Shown: positions 30,876 to 42,271 of the stretch, piece after piece
Position numbering within the stretch: position 1 is the stretch's first letter
Layout: each line of letters begins with the position of its first letter
Origin: Siphonodentalium dalli
Lineage: Eukaryota; Mollusca; Scaphopoda; Gadilida; Siphonodentaliidae
Assembly (NCBI GenBank): GCA_032622095.1
Contig: CP136063.1
Coordinates: 76,237,980-76,301,979, forward strand
DNA: 64,000 bases
Direction: 5' to 3'
The notes under the pieces: model-generated
What the model saw: only the letters and a program-made list of their open reading frames with translations
What the model was told of the DNA's origin: nothing
Databases searched by the model: none
Program-made: the position numbers and the translations under genes

Positions 30876-31849
30876 TGCTGCAACAGCACAGTTCCCGTCA
30901 TGAAAGCGTTAAATATAATTTATCAAAACTTTAATCTAGAGGACGTGCGGGCGATCGGACGCAACATATGTTTTGGATAAAACTGAAATATGACGGGCTT
31001 GGGAAATTGGAGAAACGAAAATTATTCAGGTGTCCTTGTCTTTGTATTGTTTGAACATATTTACTGTGACCCCCATATGTACAAAGAAACATAACAGAGA
31101 ATGGTGATCGAGACAAAACGAGGTTCCTATCTTCTGGAAGTCAGCTGCTGGAGATTTAACCCTGAACATATGTCTTCTGTTGAACTTAATATCTGAACAT
31201 TTCTCACTAATGTTTATGAATCATTCTGCTCTGTTTCTTTGTTTGTCGTCTACTGTTATTACATTAACACCCCTACAAATGATTAATATATCGTTCCAAT
31301 GTATTCTTTTATAACTGAATGGGAGAATCCATTTAGTGTATAGAATACTGTTAATACCGATATCGATAATGGTGTTGAAGGGAGTAATTTAATGAGAAAT
31401 GTTGTCTGTGTGGTCAGTGTGGAGGGCGGTGTCCCGTGTGATCACGAGTGCGTGGTCACATGTCAGGACGCCGTTTCACTAACAAAGCATATTTTTTTTT
31501 TTTTTGTTGTTGTTGTTGTTGCTGCTGCTGTTGGCGAGGTCTCGCTTCGTTTGGGAATAACGCTTGCGGTAATCGGCCTAGGATGAGATGAATCATCCAA
31601 CATATCCTCGTGCAAATAGGTTCACATGGAACTTATTCGATTCTGAAATAAGCCCATATATGACTTATACCCGTTAGTTCGTCGAATGGCATGGGGCGCA
31701 GCGAGAACACAATATAAAGAGCGTTCATCTTGTACATCGTGTCGATGAAAAAAGTAGTATAAATAATGCCTATATGAACTTATTTCGAGTTGAAATAATT
31801 TAAAATACGACTGTTTTGATCGAGTCCCATTTAGATTCATATATAGAGC
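30876..31849. other. Intergenic stretch, nothing recognised
   Basis: Holds a short T run followed by a (TTG)n run at about 31491-31525. No convincing gene on either strand. Confidence 0.4.
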
Positions 31850-32350
31850 TTAAAGGCACGTGAGGCCTTAGTTGTCGAAAATAATAATAATTGTTCCAAT
31901 CACCGTAAACAGAAAAACATTAAAATGCATACAGTTTCGTTCATATATACCATGACTATCACGTAAACAGCATGTTATCATAAAGACCTACTATATTTAC
32001 CTAAGCAAGAGCCTGATTGTGTTACAGAAGACAGCACAATGCTACTGGCTAATCACACAAAAATGGCATAAACGCTCTTTATTTGTTCCATATCAGGAAT
32101 TCACCAACAAAGAACGCTCTTTATGTTTACCATCATAATATAAACAAACACCAGAAAAGTAACTTTTTATGCTTTTGTTTACACAACAATGGTCAAACAA
32201 ATGACAATAACATACTGTTTATGCGATATTTCTTATTTGTATACGGACAAAGTCTGTCTACATTTTGATGTTCTTTCTGTTTGTGGCGGTTTTTGACGGG
32301 TGGAAATATTTTTACAGGATACCCACCGCCAAGGCCAACCGTACCTTTAA
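31850..32350 (-). mobile_element. MITE family A, copy 4
   Basis: Full-length, inverted relative to copy 1. TTAAAGGCACGTGAGGCC at 31850 and GGCCAACCGTACCTTTAA ending 32350. Confidence 0.87.
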
Positions 32351-32616
32351 TTCAGATTCAAATAATCCATATATGGGCTAATTTCGTGTGTTTTAAATAA
32401 GTTTTATATGAGCTAACATCTAATAAACATCTAATAAACATCTATCTGCGGGATCTGAATTTAATTTGATTTGAATCATCGTACTGTCTGGTCTCGAATG
32501 ATCGCCAATTCAAGGTATCGCTATTGTGTGGCATGCCGAAAAGAATATGTGTGACTAAAATGTTGACGGTTGTCAGTTAATCTACAGCTGTGCCCACATA
32601 TACGGTTTCTTACGGT

Positions 32617-32705
32617 GGCTGGTTTAGGACATGGAATTTTTTTTTAACTAATTCGTGGCCACGAAATAACTAATTCGTGGCCACAAAATAACTAATCGTG
32701 ATATA
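32617..32705. repeat. Inverted terminal sequence and GTGGCCAC repeats, left side
   Basis: GGTGGCTGGTTTAGGACATG at about 32618 matches, inverted, CATGTCCTAAACCAGCCACT near 42188-42207. Next to it are repeats of AATAACTAATTCGTGGCCAC, which recur inverted at 37660-37716. These look like subterminal repeats of a DNA transposon, but the true element boundaries are unclear because a LINE and other repeats lie between. Confidence 0.5.
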
Positions 32706-33146
32706 CGATGGACATTCCCATTGTTGTAATGGAAGCGGATAGAGATGATCTGGCTGTATAGTTGTCAACCATCTTGGCATGAGCCACGGCGATATGAGAT
32801 AAAGGGTGTTGTAGGGTGGCCCGTAAAACAAATTAAGTAATCATCCTTTTCACCAACCCAATCCAAATTTGCCACCGTCAATTCAAATTCAAATTAGTTT
32901 ATTCTCATTCATCATCATGATATGATATATAGAGATCACAAATATACATGTAATACAATATACATAAAAGAGGTATGGCGTTGATACTAACAAATAAGTA
33001 CATATCTTCTATCGTTTACATATCAGGAATATGGTCATATAGGGAAGGCTCGTGCTGTTTAAGTTACTCAAAAGGGGGGTTGGAATGGGTTGTGTTGTGT
33101 TGGGAGCTGTGAACTCGTCAAGTAGACGTTCGTCTTATATAATCGC

Positions 33147-33648
33147 TTAAAGGCACGTGAGGCCTTAGTTGTCGAAAATATTCATATTTGTTCTAATCAC
33201 CGTAAACAGAAAAACATTAAAACACATACAGTTTCGTTCATATATACCATGACCATCACGTAAACAGCATGTTATCATAAAGACCTACTGTATTTTACAT
33301 AAGCAAGAGCCTGATTGTGTTACAGAAGACAGCACAATGCTACAGGCTAATCACACACAAATGGCATAAACGCTCTTTATTAGTTCCATATCAGGAATTC
33401 ACCAACAAAGAACGCTCTTTATGTTTACCATCATAATATAAACAAACACCAGAAAAGTAACTTTTTATGCTTTTGTTTACATAACAATGGTCAAACATTT
33501 GACAATAACATACTGTTTATGCGATATTTCTTATTTGTATACGGACAAAGTCTGTCTACATTTTGATGTTCTTTCTGTTTGTGGCGGTTTTTGACGGGTG
33601 GAAATATTTTCACAGGATACCCACAGCCAAGGCCAACCGTACCTTTAA
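33147..33648 (-). mobile_element. MITE family A, copy 5, inserted in LINE-2
   Basis: TTAAAGGCACGTGAGGCC at 33147 and CCGTACCTTTAA ending 33648. It lies between the LINE-2 coding end and its 3' UTR, so it is younger than that LINE copy. Confidence 0.88.
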
Positions 33649-33915
33649 TTTATGTAGGACAGTCACATTGTTGGAGTTTAATAGGAGAACAAAACGGTAT
33701 GTACTAGGATTCTCGGTCAATGAAACTGGTATATTTCGTCTACGTAAGGAACTCCAGTAATTACATTCCATTAAGTGGTGATATTCGTCACCTAATGAAT
33801 TAGTCCTACATAAGTTACAATATCTTTTATTCTTGTCAATGTTAAGCCATGATCCTGTTTCTATTGGCAGGCGATGGTTTCTACAGCGATATATCATTAA
33901 AGTAATCACATCGTT
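33649..33915 (-). pseudogene. LINE-2 pol: C-terminal cysteine/histidine tail
   Basis: NHRLPIETGSW, then KRYCNLCRTNSLGDEYHHLM followed by EC, a C-x2-C-x9-H-x3-C arrangement. It lies one frame away from the RT block and is followed at 33648 by the inserted MITE A. The same motif order is kept in the fragments at 627-890 and 48526-48811. Confidence 0.8.
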
Positions 33916-33920
33916 TCTTG

Positions 33921-36017
33921 TTAACTTATATAAGTAAGGTTCAGTACCAAATTTTTTTTGTAAATTCTATAGGTCGAACATTTACCAAGTGAATTCACCT
34001 TTAATTTCCAATCGTAGATAAATTTTTCAGTTATGGTTCGTTTGACTGATTCTTTAACATGCGCTGGTTCGAATTCTTCGGTGTCCTGTATACTCCAATA
34101 ATAAGATAAACCCGTGATATTCAGTATAGCTTCTATATGACTTAACCAGGGGTGACTCCATTCTTTTGAATACTTGCTAAGTAAATAGTAGTATAGTGTT
34201 TGCGTTATCTTAGGTGTCTTCGAATTAATTAATTTTGCCCAGTAGTAAACCATTCTGGTGTCGATTTCAATCTCCAGAGGAATAACACCTGTTTCACCGT
34301 ATACGTCCGGAGTACTAGATTTGAGGTTAAAGATATATTTTAAATACGTTAATTGCACTTTTTCAAGTTCACGTTTTTCATGATATCCCCAAATTTCACA
34401 AGCGTACAAAAGAATTGGTTTAACAGTCTTTTCAAACAGGTCTGTTTGTAAATTGACCGGTATGTTCATTTCTTTTGACTTATATATAAGTGCATACATA
34501 GCACGTTTGGCCTTAGCTACTAACTCCTTTATTCCAGTCGAGAAATTATTTGTGCTTTTTAGTTGAATCCCTAAATAATTAAAACTATTTACCTTCTCAA
34601 TAGCTTTCCCGTTTAATTGTAAATTTGATCTTGGTTTTTTACCAGCACCCAGTACCATGAATTTGGTCTTTGAGATATTTACGTTTAACTTCCAGAACGA
34701 ACAGTACTCCGAAAAATTAGACAATGCTAATCGCATTTCCTTCATAGTTTCAGTCATTATAACAGTATCATCGGCGTATAATAAGATCAATATTCTTAGT
34801 AGTTTGCCTATTTCTTTAAATAATTCGCTTTCTAAAAAATTCAAACAAGAGGTGCCGCATCAAGAAAGATTCAAAATCGTTTACGTACATTGCGAAAAGA
34901 AAAGATGAGACATTCTCAGCCTGTAAAACACCAGATAACGTATGGTAAGTATTCGACTCACATTCATCAACTCTAACCAAAGATTTAACATTTGCATACA
35001 TGTTTTGTAAAAACTTGAAACATTTTCCATTAATACCCTCTAAAAGAAGTTTTTGCCACAAACCTGTTCTCCAAACCGTATCGAAAGCTTGCTTAAAATC
35101 AATAAATGTGCAAAAGAGACGCTTTTTATGCTGTGTATAAATACTGGAGAGGAAATGTAAGGCTGCTATGTGATCAACTGTGGAAAATCCTTTTCTGAAG
35201 CCTGCTTGATTCGCATTAATCATATCTACAGATTCGGCATATCGGTTCAGTCGTGTGTTTATAATGTTTGTAAATAATTTGCCTAAGCATGCAGCTTAAA
35301 ATGGTGATGGGGCGATAGTTTTCAGGTTTTGTTGGGTCACCCTTTTTCTTATAAATTGGAATTACTACACCAACAAGCCATTGTTCTGGGATTATTCCAC
35401 TTTCGAATATAATATTAAACCATTTTGTATATACTGGTACCATAATGCGAATTGTTGTCTTGATATGCTCGTTACGTATATGATCTATTCCATTACTTTT
35501 CCCATTCGTCAGTTGGTTTACAGCTTTCATGATTTCATCTTCTGTTATGGGCATATCCAAAATATCATTATCATCGTGTATGGCATTTGAATGTATATTT
35601 TCCATATTGTCCTTATTTGAATTTTGATTTTCTTGAAGAAAATCACACATATCATTTGCTGTTATTTGAAGTGTACCTTTTGATCTAGTATTCAAAATTT
35701 TCCAGAATTCCCTGGGACTACTACGGGATGTAGATTTTATTTTGTTGCCAAGTTCCTTTCGATAAATCTTTATGTTTTTTCTAAGCGTTTTTTTTATATG
35801 CACGACCTAGAGAGCACATGCATTTTTTATTGTGTTCTGACTTATCTTTAAGGTATTTCGTCCGTGCGTTTTTATATTTGTTCCTACCAATTCTACATTC
35901 TTTATTGAACCAAGGGTTATCATTACTGATTCTAGTGTTACGCTTATGTTTACCAAATGTTAGGAGTGCAGCACTTTCGAAGATGTTACTAACATCTTCA
36001 GCTATTTTGTTTCCCAT
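33921..36017 (-). pseudogene. LINE-2 pol: linker and reverse transcriptase, frameshifted
   Basis: 36017-35781 carries the linker (ISNDNPWFNKECRIGRNKYK). 35803-35216 carries REFWKILNTRSKG, NGIDHIRNEHIK and KKKGDPTKPENYRPITILS. 35223-34816 carries NQAGFRKGFSTVDHIAAL, FIDFKQAFDTVWR and FLFAMYVNDFESFL. 34844-33921 carries the catalytic LLYADDTVIM, KTKFMVLG, NYLGIQL and the long C-terminal helices. The frame shifts between each pair. YADD is intact. The YVND/YADD style and the AFDTVW box place it with CR1-like elements. Confidence 0.88.
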
Positions 36018-36075
36018 GTGTATGTCATATAACTCAGATGTCCTGGATATGTTTTAAGATACTCAATGAGCATTT

Positions 36076-36975
36076 CTACTTGTTGGAGTCAGTGTTAGTG
36101 TTATATGTCTGACACCCACGATCAGACCACAGTCTCGCATTTTTTCTCTCTTTTGTAGTATTATTTTGTGCTTTTGTTTCAAAGGTTCTGTTAAGGGGGC
36201 ATGCTATTGTAATTTCAACGGGACAATGTATATCGGAGTATACCGGCGAGTAATCGTGCACGTATAAATCAGAGATAATAGAGAAACACCCGGGTGTTGA
36301 TAACATATAGTCTATTACACTTATATTTTTGCTTGTTAATTTTCCTATAGCTTTGTCTCTCCCGACGCGACCATTTAAAATCCGTATATTATTCATCTTA
36401 CAAAATTCGATAAGTTTACGACCAAACGAGTTAACAGTCATATCACGTGATTTCCTGGGCGCGTCACACAATGTTAGATCAATATTATTCATGGAATGAG
36501 GCAGTGGGATGTTATCGTCACTAAATTCAGGAATGTCGTTTAATTGGCCAGTTCTAGAATTAAAGTCTCCCATTAAACACAAATAAGGACAATTTTCAAT
36601 TTTTTTTATCATTTCTCTTTCAATTTCTGAAAGGGTGTCTGCAGTGGAATAACCACTCGATTCAGGTGGTATGTAAACCATAGCAAAGTGTATATCATCG
36701 GTGAGCTTCGTAAATTTTTCAGACAAGCTGAACCAAATGGCAGTAGTTGATTCACTTTCTGCAAAGTTTACAAATGGACTAATATTCGTCCTGGTCATTA
36801 CACAAATTCCTCCTGATTTCACTCTTGACAGGGACTTTCTGTTTCGAAATTCAATATCGTAGCCCGATAATTCAAGCATGTCAGTATCATCTGTTTTGGT
36901 TTCACATAGGCCTATTATGTCATAATTTCTAATGAATGCGCAAAATTCTGGGCATTTTGCTTACTAGATAAACCA
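36076..36975 (-). pseudogene. LINE-2 pol: APE-type endonuclease
   Basis: Includes IISINVCGLSSK near 36975, then after a frame break YDIIGLCETKTDDTD, SGGICVMTRTNISPF, CPYLCLMGDFNSRTGQ and, near the end, HDYSPVYSDIHCPVEITI. The E in ETK, the GDFN box and the SD(I)H box are the metal-binding and catalytic motifs of APE endonucleases. The main frame (36879-36076) is long and open, so decay is moderate. Confidence 0.88.
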
Positions 36976-37044
36976 CATACATTGATGGAAATAATTTTCA
37001 AAGAGGGGATGGGGTCACATAGGGCACCCACGACATTCAGTATA

Positions 37045-37560
37045 TCTTGATGGCCACCCTACAACACCAATTATACCACATCAAACGGTTAAGAGGCCGA
37101 GAAATTGTATTGGTGCCATATGTGAACCCATCTGGAGCGGCCATTTTGGATCGCGGAGGGTGAAAGCGGGTGAATATTTAGTTTGTCTCAGGGGTCACCC
37201 TACAGCACACTTTATTCGACCTAAAATGGGGGGGGGGTTGCATGAGTACCAAATATGGACCCATCTGATCTGTTATCATTTTCGCTCGAGGTGGGCTGAA
37301 GGTGTGCAACACCCTTTATTTTATCTGTATCGGTCATGTGGCCGAGAAATAATGTGTACCCTATTTGACCCCTTCTGAGCGGCGACCATTTTGGATCGGA
37401 TATGGTTGAAAGGGGTGAATATTTATAAGTTTGTTTTGGGGCCACCATACAAAACCCCTTATTTAACTTAAATTGGTCAATAGGCCGAGAGAAATGTCAT
37501 TCCCATTCGACCCCTTGTGGTAAAAACTAATGAATATTCAGTTTGTCTTGGAGCCACCTA
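37045..37560. repeat. Degenerate satellite, four units of about 110-140 bp
   Basis: Units begin GCCACCCTACAACACC or variants at about 37052, 37192, 37305 and 37441, with a last partial at 37553. Shared words: TTATTYRACYTAAATTGG, GGCCGAGAAAT, GGCCATTTTGGATCG and GGTGAATATTTAGTTTG. A fragment in reverse orientation lies near 32770-32830 on the other side of LINE-2. Confidence 0.65.
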
Positions 37561-38277
37561 ACCCGTGTTTCCCCGTTCTCTCTGGGCTAGTTTATATCGG
37601 ACGTTCATATGTAACCAGTCGCCGTAAAGGTATCTGGATATATGCAAAGGTCAATCAGTTATTTCGTGGCCACGAATTAGTTATTTCGTGGCCACGAATT
37701 AGTTATTTCGTGGCCACACTATAAAAAGTGCGGAACGCATGACGCGTTCTCATGCGTTCTATGTGGGACCTCTATGTGTTCTTCTGTCAATTTTTGTGTT
37801 CCATTTTAGAACATCGGTGTTCTGCTAAGAGAACACTGGTGTTCTGGGTTAGGGTTTATGTGTTCTGATATTGACTCATGACAAAATTCGTGTCTTATTT
37901 ATAATGCAATTGATAAATTTGTATACATATCAAACGCAACTTCATACACACTTGCATGCTTAACGATATATATAAACTTTAAAGTGCCAGCGTCTATATA
38001 ACCATCGGAATATACATAAATTGATGCTACTCGAGAGAGTTATCTTGAAACAGTTGATTTGTTTTTAGCTGTATGCATTGTGAACTCATTCCTGCCTCAT
38101 GTAAAAAGGAATAACACAATATTCTTCCCTGTAAACATGTTTTTTTCAACAAACGCATCGCAAGATATATGCCTAGCCCCATGCGTTCTGTTTTGAGAAC
38201 ACATTACGCGTTCTGGTACCACTACGTGTTCTGTGTTCTGGTTGAGTTGGTGGCACGTGCCCGTCACGCGCTTGACG

Positions 38278-38530
38278 TCATTTGGCGGTAACGTTGTCCG
38301 CGCATTCTTCTGGTTGATGCCCGCCGACGCAGGACTTCACATTTATATTTTGCGTCTTGTCCACTACACCCCAGGTCAGTGGTAATTGATAGCACTGGAC
38401 ACCGGCTTGATCACACACAGACGCGCGTTGTTCGTTTTTGGTGGATTCCTCTCTTGGAAATTGTGCAATAACAAAGGAGTATTCTCTGTTCATAACATTT
38501 GCCAGGTATGTTCCCAGATTTTCGTAACTC
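38278..38530 (-). other. Possible terminal exon of unknown gene
   Basis: On the - strand a frame runs about 80 codons (SYENLGTYLANVMNREYSFV, later SVCDQAGVQCYQLPLTWGVV and SCVGGHQPEECADNVTAK, stop TGA). Residue composition looks protein-like, with four cysteines. An AG lies just upstream (TTATTAG, about 38540). It lies inside the candidate DNA element, so it could be transposon-borne or captured. No family recognised. Confidence 0.3.
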
Positions 38531-38835
38531 TCATGTGCCTAATAATCGTGATGGCCTAATAATAGTGATGGGTGGGGATTTAGGCTGAAATTAATAATAG
38601 TGATGGCAATTTCACTCTATGTCTCAATCATGCCAAATAATATTGATCATTGGGAATTTTCTCCAAAATTAATAATCGTGCTGACAGTGACAATATTATA
38701 ATTATTAGGCACCTGCGAATAGTTGTTGTATAAATGGCTTTGTTTACTCATTCGAGTCATTGCTTTGACATTCAACAGACCTCTGATATACACATGTTGT
38801 TTGAAAGCCTGCCCTCTATTTTCGTATACGAAAAC

Positions 38836-39057
38836 TTAAGCGGCCATTTGATCTAATCCGAAGACATACACCGTATTACACGCACGATAATTCCTGCCAA
38901 CGATTCTGTCCATCATTGAAGACAAATGGGTCACTTGTGGGTGTGACTTGGTCCACAACAGCATTAACCCATTGCTGTTGTGGACCAAGTCACCCAACAA
39001 GCTGTGGACCGAGAAGACTTGGTCTATCACAACTGAACACACCATGCGGTGGTACAT
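38836..39057 (-). other. Unknown open frame containing a hairpin
   Basis: - strand frame of 73 codons, ending RIVGRNYRACNTVYVFGLDQ then MAA and stop. Across its middle runs a perfect inverted repeat, GACTTGGTCCACAACAGC against GCTGTTGTGGACCAAGTC (38948-38992). It may be a remnant of the element's own gene or chance. Confidence 0.2.
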
Positions 39058-39098
39058 GTACCAGTGTTACTAGCATCAAATACATAGATTTATGCCCT

Positions 39099-39219
39099 AA
39101 ATAATTGACCCCTTAACCACAGCAGAATTATTGCTAACTTTTCAGGATTTTCACGATTTAGTCGGAAATATGGTTTGTTGCCATTCGTCGGAAATATCTC
39201 TGCTGTGGTTAAGAAGCCT
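39099..39219. repeat. Mariner-like fold-back MITE (family F), rearranged copy
   Basis: CCTTAACCACAGCAGAATTA and TAACTTTTCAGGATTT, then TTAGTCGGAAATATGGYTTG and CCATTCRTCGGAAA, and the inverse CTGCTGTGGTTAAG. Same words as the complete copy at 58591-58811; the central part is deleted. Confidence 0.65.
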
Positions 39220-39592
39220 TGGGCTCCAAATAAATCAGCAAACTAAAAAATTCTATACCATGAATCATGATTATGATATCAAAATGCTGAGCTTAATAAC
39301 TTTGTGCATGTACATATTTCAAGTATATATGTCATACATGTTAACATTTAAATATTGAATAAAACACCACATGACACATACTATGTTGATTCCTATACTT
39401 GACCTACTAGTACTATAATTAAAAATAATTTGTTTAAGCAGTTATGTTGATGTTTTGCTCAGTGTTCACCCTGCACTATTATTTGGGTCTGCACTTTTAT
39501 TAACTTTCAATGGAATTTCCCCTCTGCACTATTATTTGGAGCATGAATATTCTGTATACCGTTACTTTAATTATTAATTTATTTCTTTTCAG

Positions 39593-39738
39593 CAGCTTGA
39601 AGAGCCCTATTGCCCTGCCATGCCTGATGGTCCCATAATACTGGTATATATGATGGCATTAATATCAGACATGACTTGTCATATCCACAGCCTTTACCAC
39701 CACATCACCCACAAGAATGTTCCCGATATCATTATTTG
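39593..39738 (+). other. Possible internal exon of unknown gene
   Basis: A good acceptor (TTATTTCTTTTCAG) and a good donor (TTTG|GTAAGT) border 146 bases open throughout in frame 1: EEPYCPAMPDGPIILVYMMA, then LISDMTCHIHSLYHHITHKN. A match to both splice consensus sequences with an open frame is mildly suggestive. No domain recognised. It lies inside the candidate DNA element. Confidence 0.28.
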
Positions 39739-40013
39739 GTAAGTTGGTTTTAATAATACATCTGATCTTCTCCAATATCATCGTGATGCTCATGAATGAT
39801 GGAATGACATCAGGTACATGGAGTGGCATGATTTAATTTGAATATAAACCATTTTGTGATTGTGAACATGAAAAAAATTAGAGGTGGTAAAATGAATTTT
39901 AAAAACATAAGTATAATCTACTAATGCTGAGCTTCAATGGCAGGAATGTGCAGATATTTGGTTAAAGATTTCAACAGTTTACATGATTTCTTTGAGTTCA
40001 TGTTTCACATTAA

Positions 40014-40345
40014 TTAAGGGGGAGGCGAAATGACCAGTTTTGAATGGGGATTTCCATGTAAAGTTATGTATGAAACAGTTGTTTGGGAACTAAAGCAGGT
40101 ATATCATTGAACAGTCATAACATTTAACTGACAGGTGCACTAGGTAAATTATAAAATTTACCTATAATTTTATTATAATGGAACTAGTTCAAATCTGACC
40201 CACCTGTGACCAGATAACTAGTTAAATACCTATTTTCAATACGACCTCAAGTCACAAGTATTTGAGTATTTGCCACTTAGTATTTGCAACTCTATAACTT
40301 AATTTGGAGACCCCTTAGTATGTAAAATGTGTAACTTGGTCTTAA
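40014..40345. mobile_element. MITE family B, copy 2
   Basis: Starts TTAAGGGGGAGGCGAAATG, with TTTTGAATGGGGATTTCCAT like copy 1, and a central TAAATTATAAAATT word. The right end at TTAA 40342 is less conserved. The next bases, TTAAAGGTGG, resemble the start of another TTAAAGG element. Confidence 0.6.
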
Positions 40346-41770
40346 AGGTGGTTATCTCTTCCTATATACGTTTTAGATATTTCCGGGTTAGAAAATAATA
40401 AATATGAGTCGAAGAAAGCTGGCAATATCCTGAATTGATTATACATGTATACACTAATAAAATTCAATTTCATCTGTCTGTCTGCCTATGGGCAACTAAA
40501 TGTCGGATCCTCTTGAGCTCAAAATTATACACAGGGATCAATTAACCTGGGGAGTGTCGGGACAGATAGGTATCGGACTATCGGATACCGTACTAGTATG
40601 TGCCTTCGACGTCAGATGTCTTAAAATGATACTAATAATTAATTTGACTAAATAATTAATTATATGCCCCAAATGGTTTGACTCTGTCATTAATCATAGA
40701 TGAAGTTGGCCTTCTCTCTATGCCTACCAATGCTATTACAAAAATATTAACCCTTTCATGTCGGGAGATGTGCTGGTGCAGCATTAAAGATCCTGTGCCA
40801 GTGCATTCTCTTATATATTGTATAAGAGAATGCATTGGTACAGTTTTTTCTCAAAATTTCAGGAAGCTCCAGAAATGAAAAAGTTAAATAGGATTCAGAT
40901 TCTAATATAATTTTCTATTTCTTATTTTTTTTTGAAGATTGAGGATGAAGTTTGGCAGAATGATAGCCAAAACCTATCAACGACCAACCATTCAATGCGT
41001 AAGACTTAAGAAACATATGATGGCAGTGAGCATAGTATGGATGGAAGATGGGCCCGTCGAATGCTGCTCATTCTAGGACAGTAACTAAAGTGTATAATCT
41101 GTTTGTGAACAAGATTTGTGTTCCTATGACCTATATCTTCTGGATTTAAAGTGTGATCTTCTGTCACATGTGACAATGTGGGAGTGGTTTAGTGGAACCG
41201 GGAAACTACTGATAGAAGGCATTATTCTTAAGTAATTCAAATTGATATCAAAATCCAGAACAAAATACTTAATAAACACATGATGACAGTGACCATAGGA
41301 TGGCTGGAACCGTGGAATGCTGCTCATTCTCTGACAGTGGTGTCTACTAGTAAAGTGTATAATCTGTTTTTAACAAGATTTTGTTCCTATATCTTCTGGA
41401 TTTAAAGTGTAATCTTCTGTCACATGTGACATTGTGGGAGTGGCTTAGTGAAACGTGGAAACTACTGATACAAGGTGCTATTCTTAATTCAAATTGATAT
41501 CAAAATCCAGAACAAAATAACTGGCAAAGTTTATCAATCTACAAACAACTTGGAGACATACTATATAAACAGGACATAATACGTGATAATCAGAATAAGT
41601 GGCAATGTACATGGGACAAGTGTCGCATGTAACAACACCAACTAAACAATGAGTTCATTGTTTATTAAAATAATATTTACTTTCATTATATCATTTGTTT
41701 GTTGATTTATTTCTGATAGCACATTAAATTTTAAATATAATTAAGAAATTACCGCATGCCATATTATGGT
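40346..41770. other. Interior of the candidate element, local duplication
   Basis: Two direct repeats of about 190 bp: 41095-41285 and 41340-41520 share TATATCTTCTGGATTTAAAGTG, TCTTCTGTCACATGTGACA, GTGGGAGTGG and GAAACTACTGATA. A hairpin of family GCATTCTCTTATATA is at 40800-40842. No gene recognised. Confidence 0.55.
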
Positions 41771-42271
41771 ACTCTCAGGTGCCTAATTATAGTGTCAGCA
41801 CATTTATTAATTTTGGATATCATTTCTCGCCAGCAATCTCCTGAATTTACCTCAAGTATCGGTTTACTGTAGCAATAGTGTCAGTGATCATGACAGAACA
41901 CATGTGTTCTATATCTACATCAGAACAGAACACATGCGTTCTATTATTTGAATCAGAACACATTTTAGCGTTCTATATCTGTTACATTGAGCCCGATGCG
42001 TAAAACGTGTTCTAAAATTATGTTTGAGAACACTAGTGTTCTACCATTTTTAGAACACGTTTATATGTTCTACTTATCGTGTTCTGTTTTGGAACACATT
42101 TATGTGTTCTATATCTGTTACATTTTGTGTTCTATTTAGGTGTTCTGCACTTTTTACAGTGCACTAATTAGTTATTTCAAATGTTCCATGTCCTAAACCA
42201 GCCACTGTAGTTTCTTGTGTTGATATACAGTAAAAGAAAAAGTGCGTTGCATCTTCGCATGGGTTATATGT

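Larger units (their letters stand above)
32880..37040 (-). mobile_element. Degenerate CR1-type LINE (LINE-2), with nested MITE A
   Basis: On the - strand, from about 37040 down: endonuclease, linker, RT, cysteine tail and 3' UTR, ending in AT-rich repeats after GAATAAACTAATTTGAATTTG (about 32882-32905). A family A MITE (33147-33648) is inserted between the coding end and the 3' UTR. Without it the copy is about 3.65 kb. The 5' end starts just before the endonuclease start (KIISINVCGLSSK), so ORF1 is missing. At least five frame breaks. It abuts degenerate satellite on both sides (GTTGTAGGGTGGCC at about 32810 and GGCCACCCTACAACACC near 37051), as expected if it inserted into that repeat. Confidence 0.85.
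37719..42208. mobile_element. Candidate 4.4-kb DNA element with GAACAC-palindrome ends
   Basis: Left: CACTATAAAAAGTGCGGAAC at 37719. Right: inverse of CACTGTAAAAAGTGCAGAAC, ending near 42167, followed by the CCATGTCCTAAACCAGCCACTG terminus to 42208. Both ends carry many copies of GAACAC or GTGTTC, often as the palindrome GAACACATGTGTTC or close variants (37719-37870, 38170-38245; 41890-42150). Such subterminal arrays are transposase-binding sites in many DNA transposons. No transposase was identified; the interior holds only short open frames and other MITEs. Exact borders uncertain. Confidence 0.5.

Noticed and set aside
37719-42150. GAACA-nnn-TGTTC words as steroid-receptor response elements
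   Set aside because: Their clustering at both ends of one element with inverted termini is better explained as subterminal transposon repeats.
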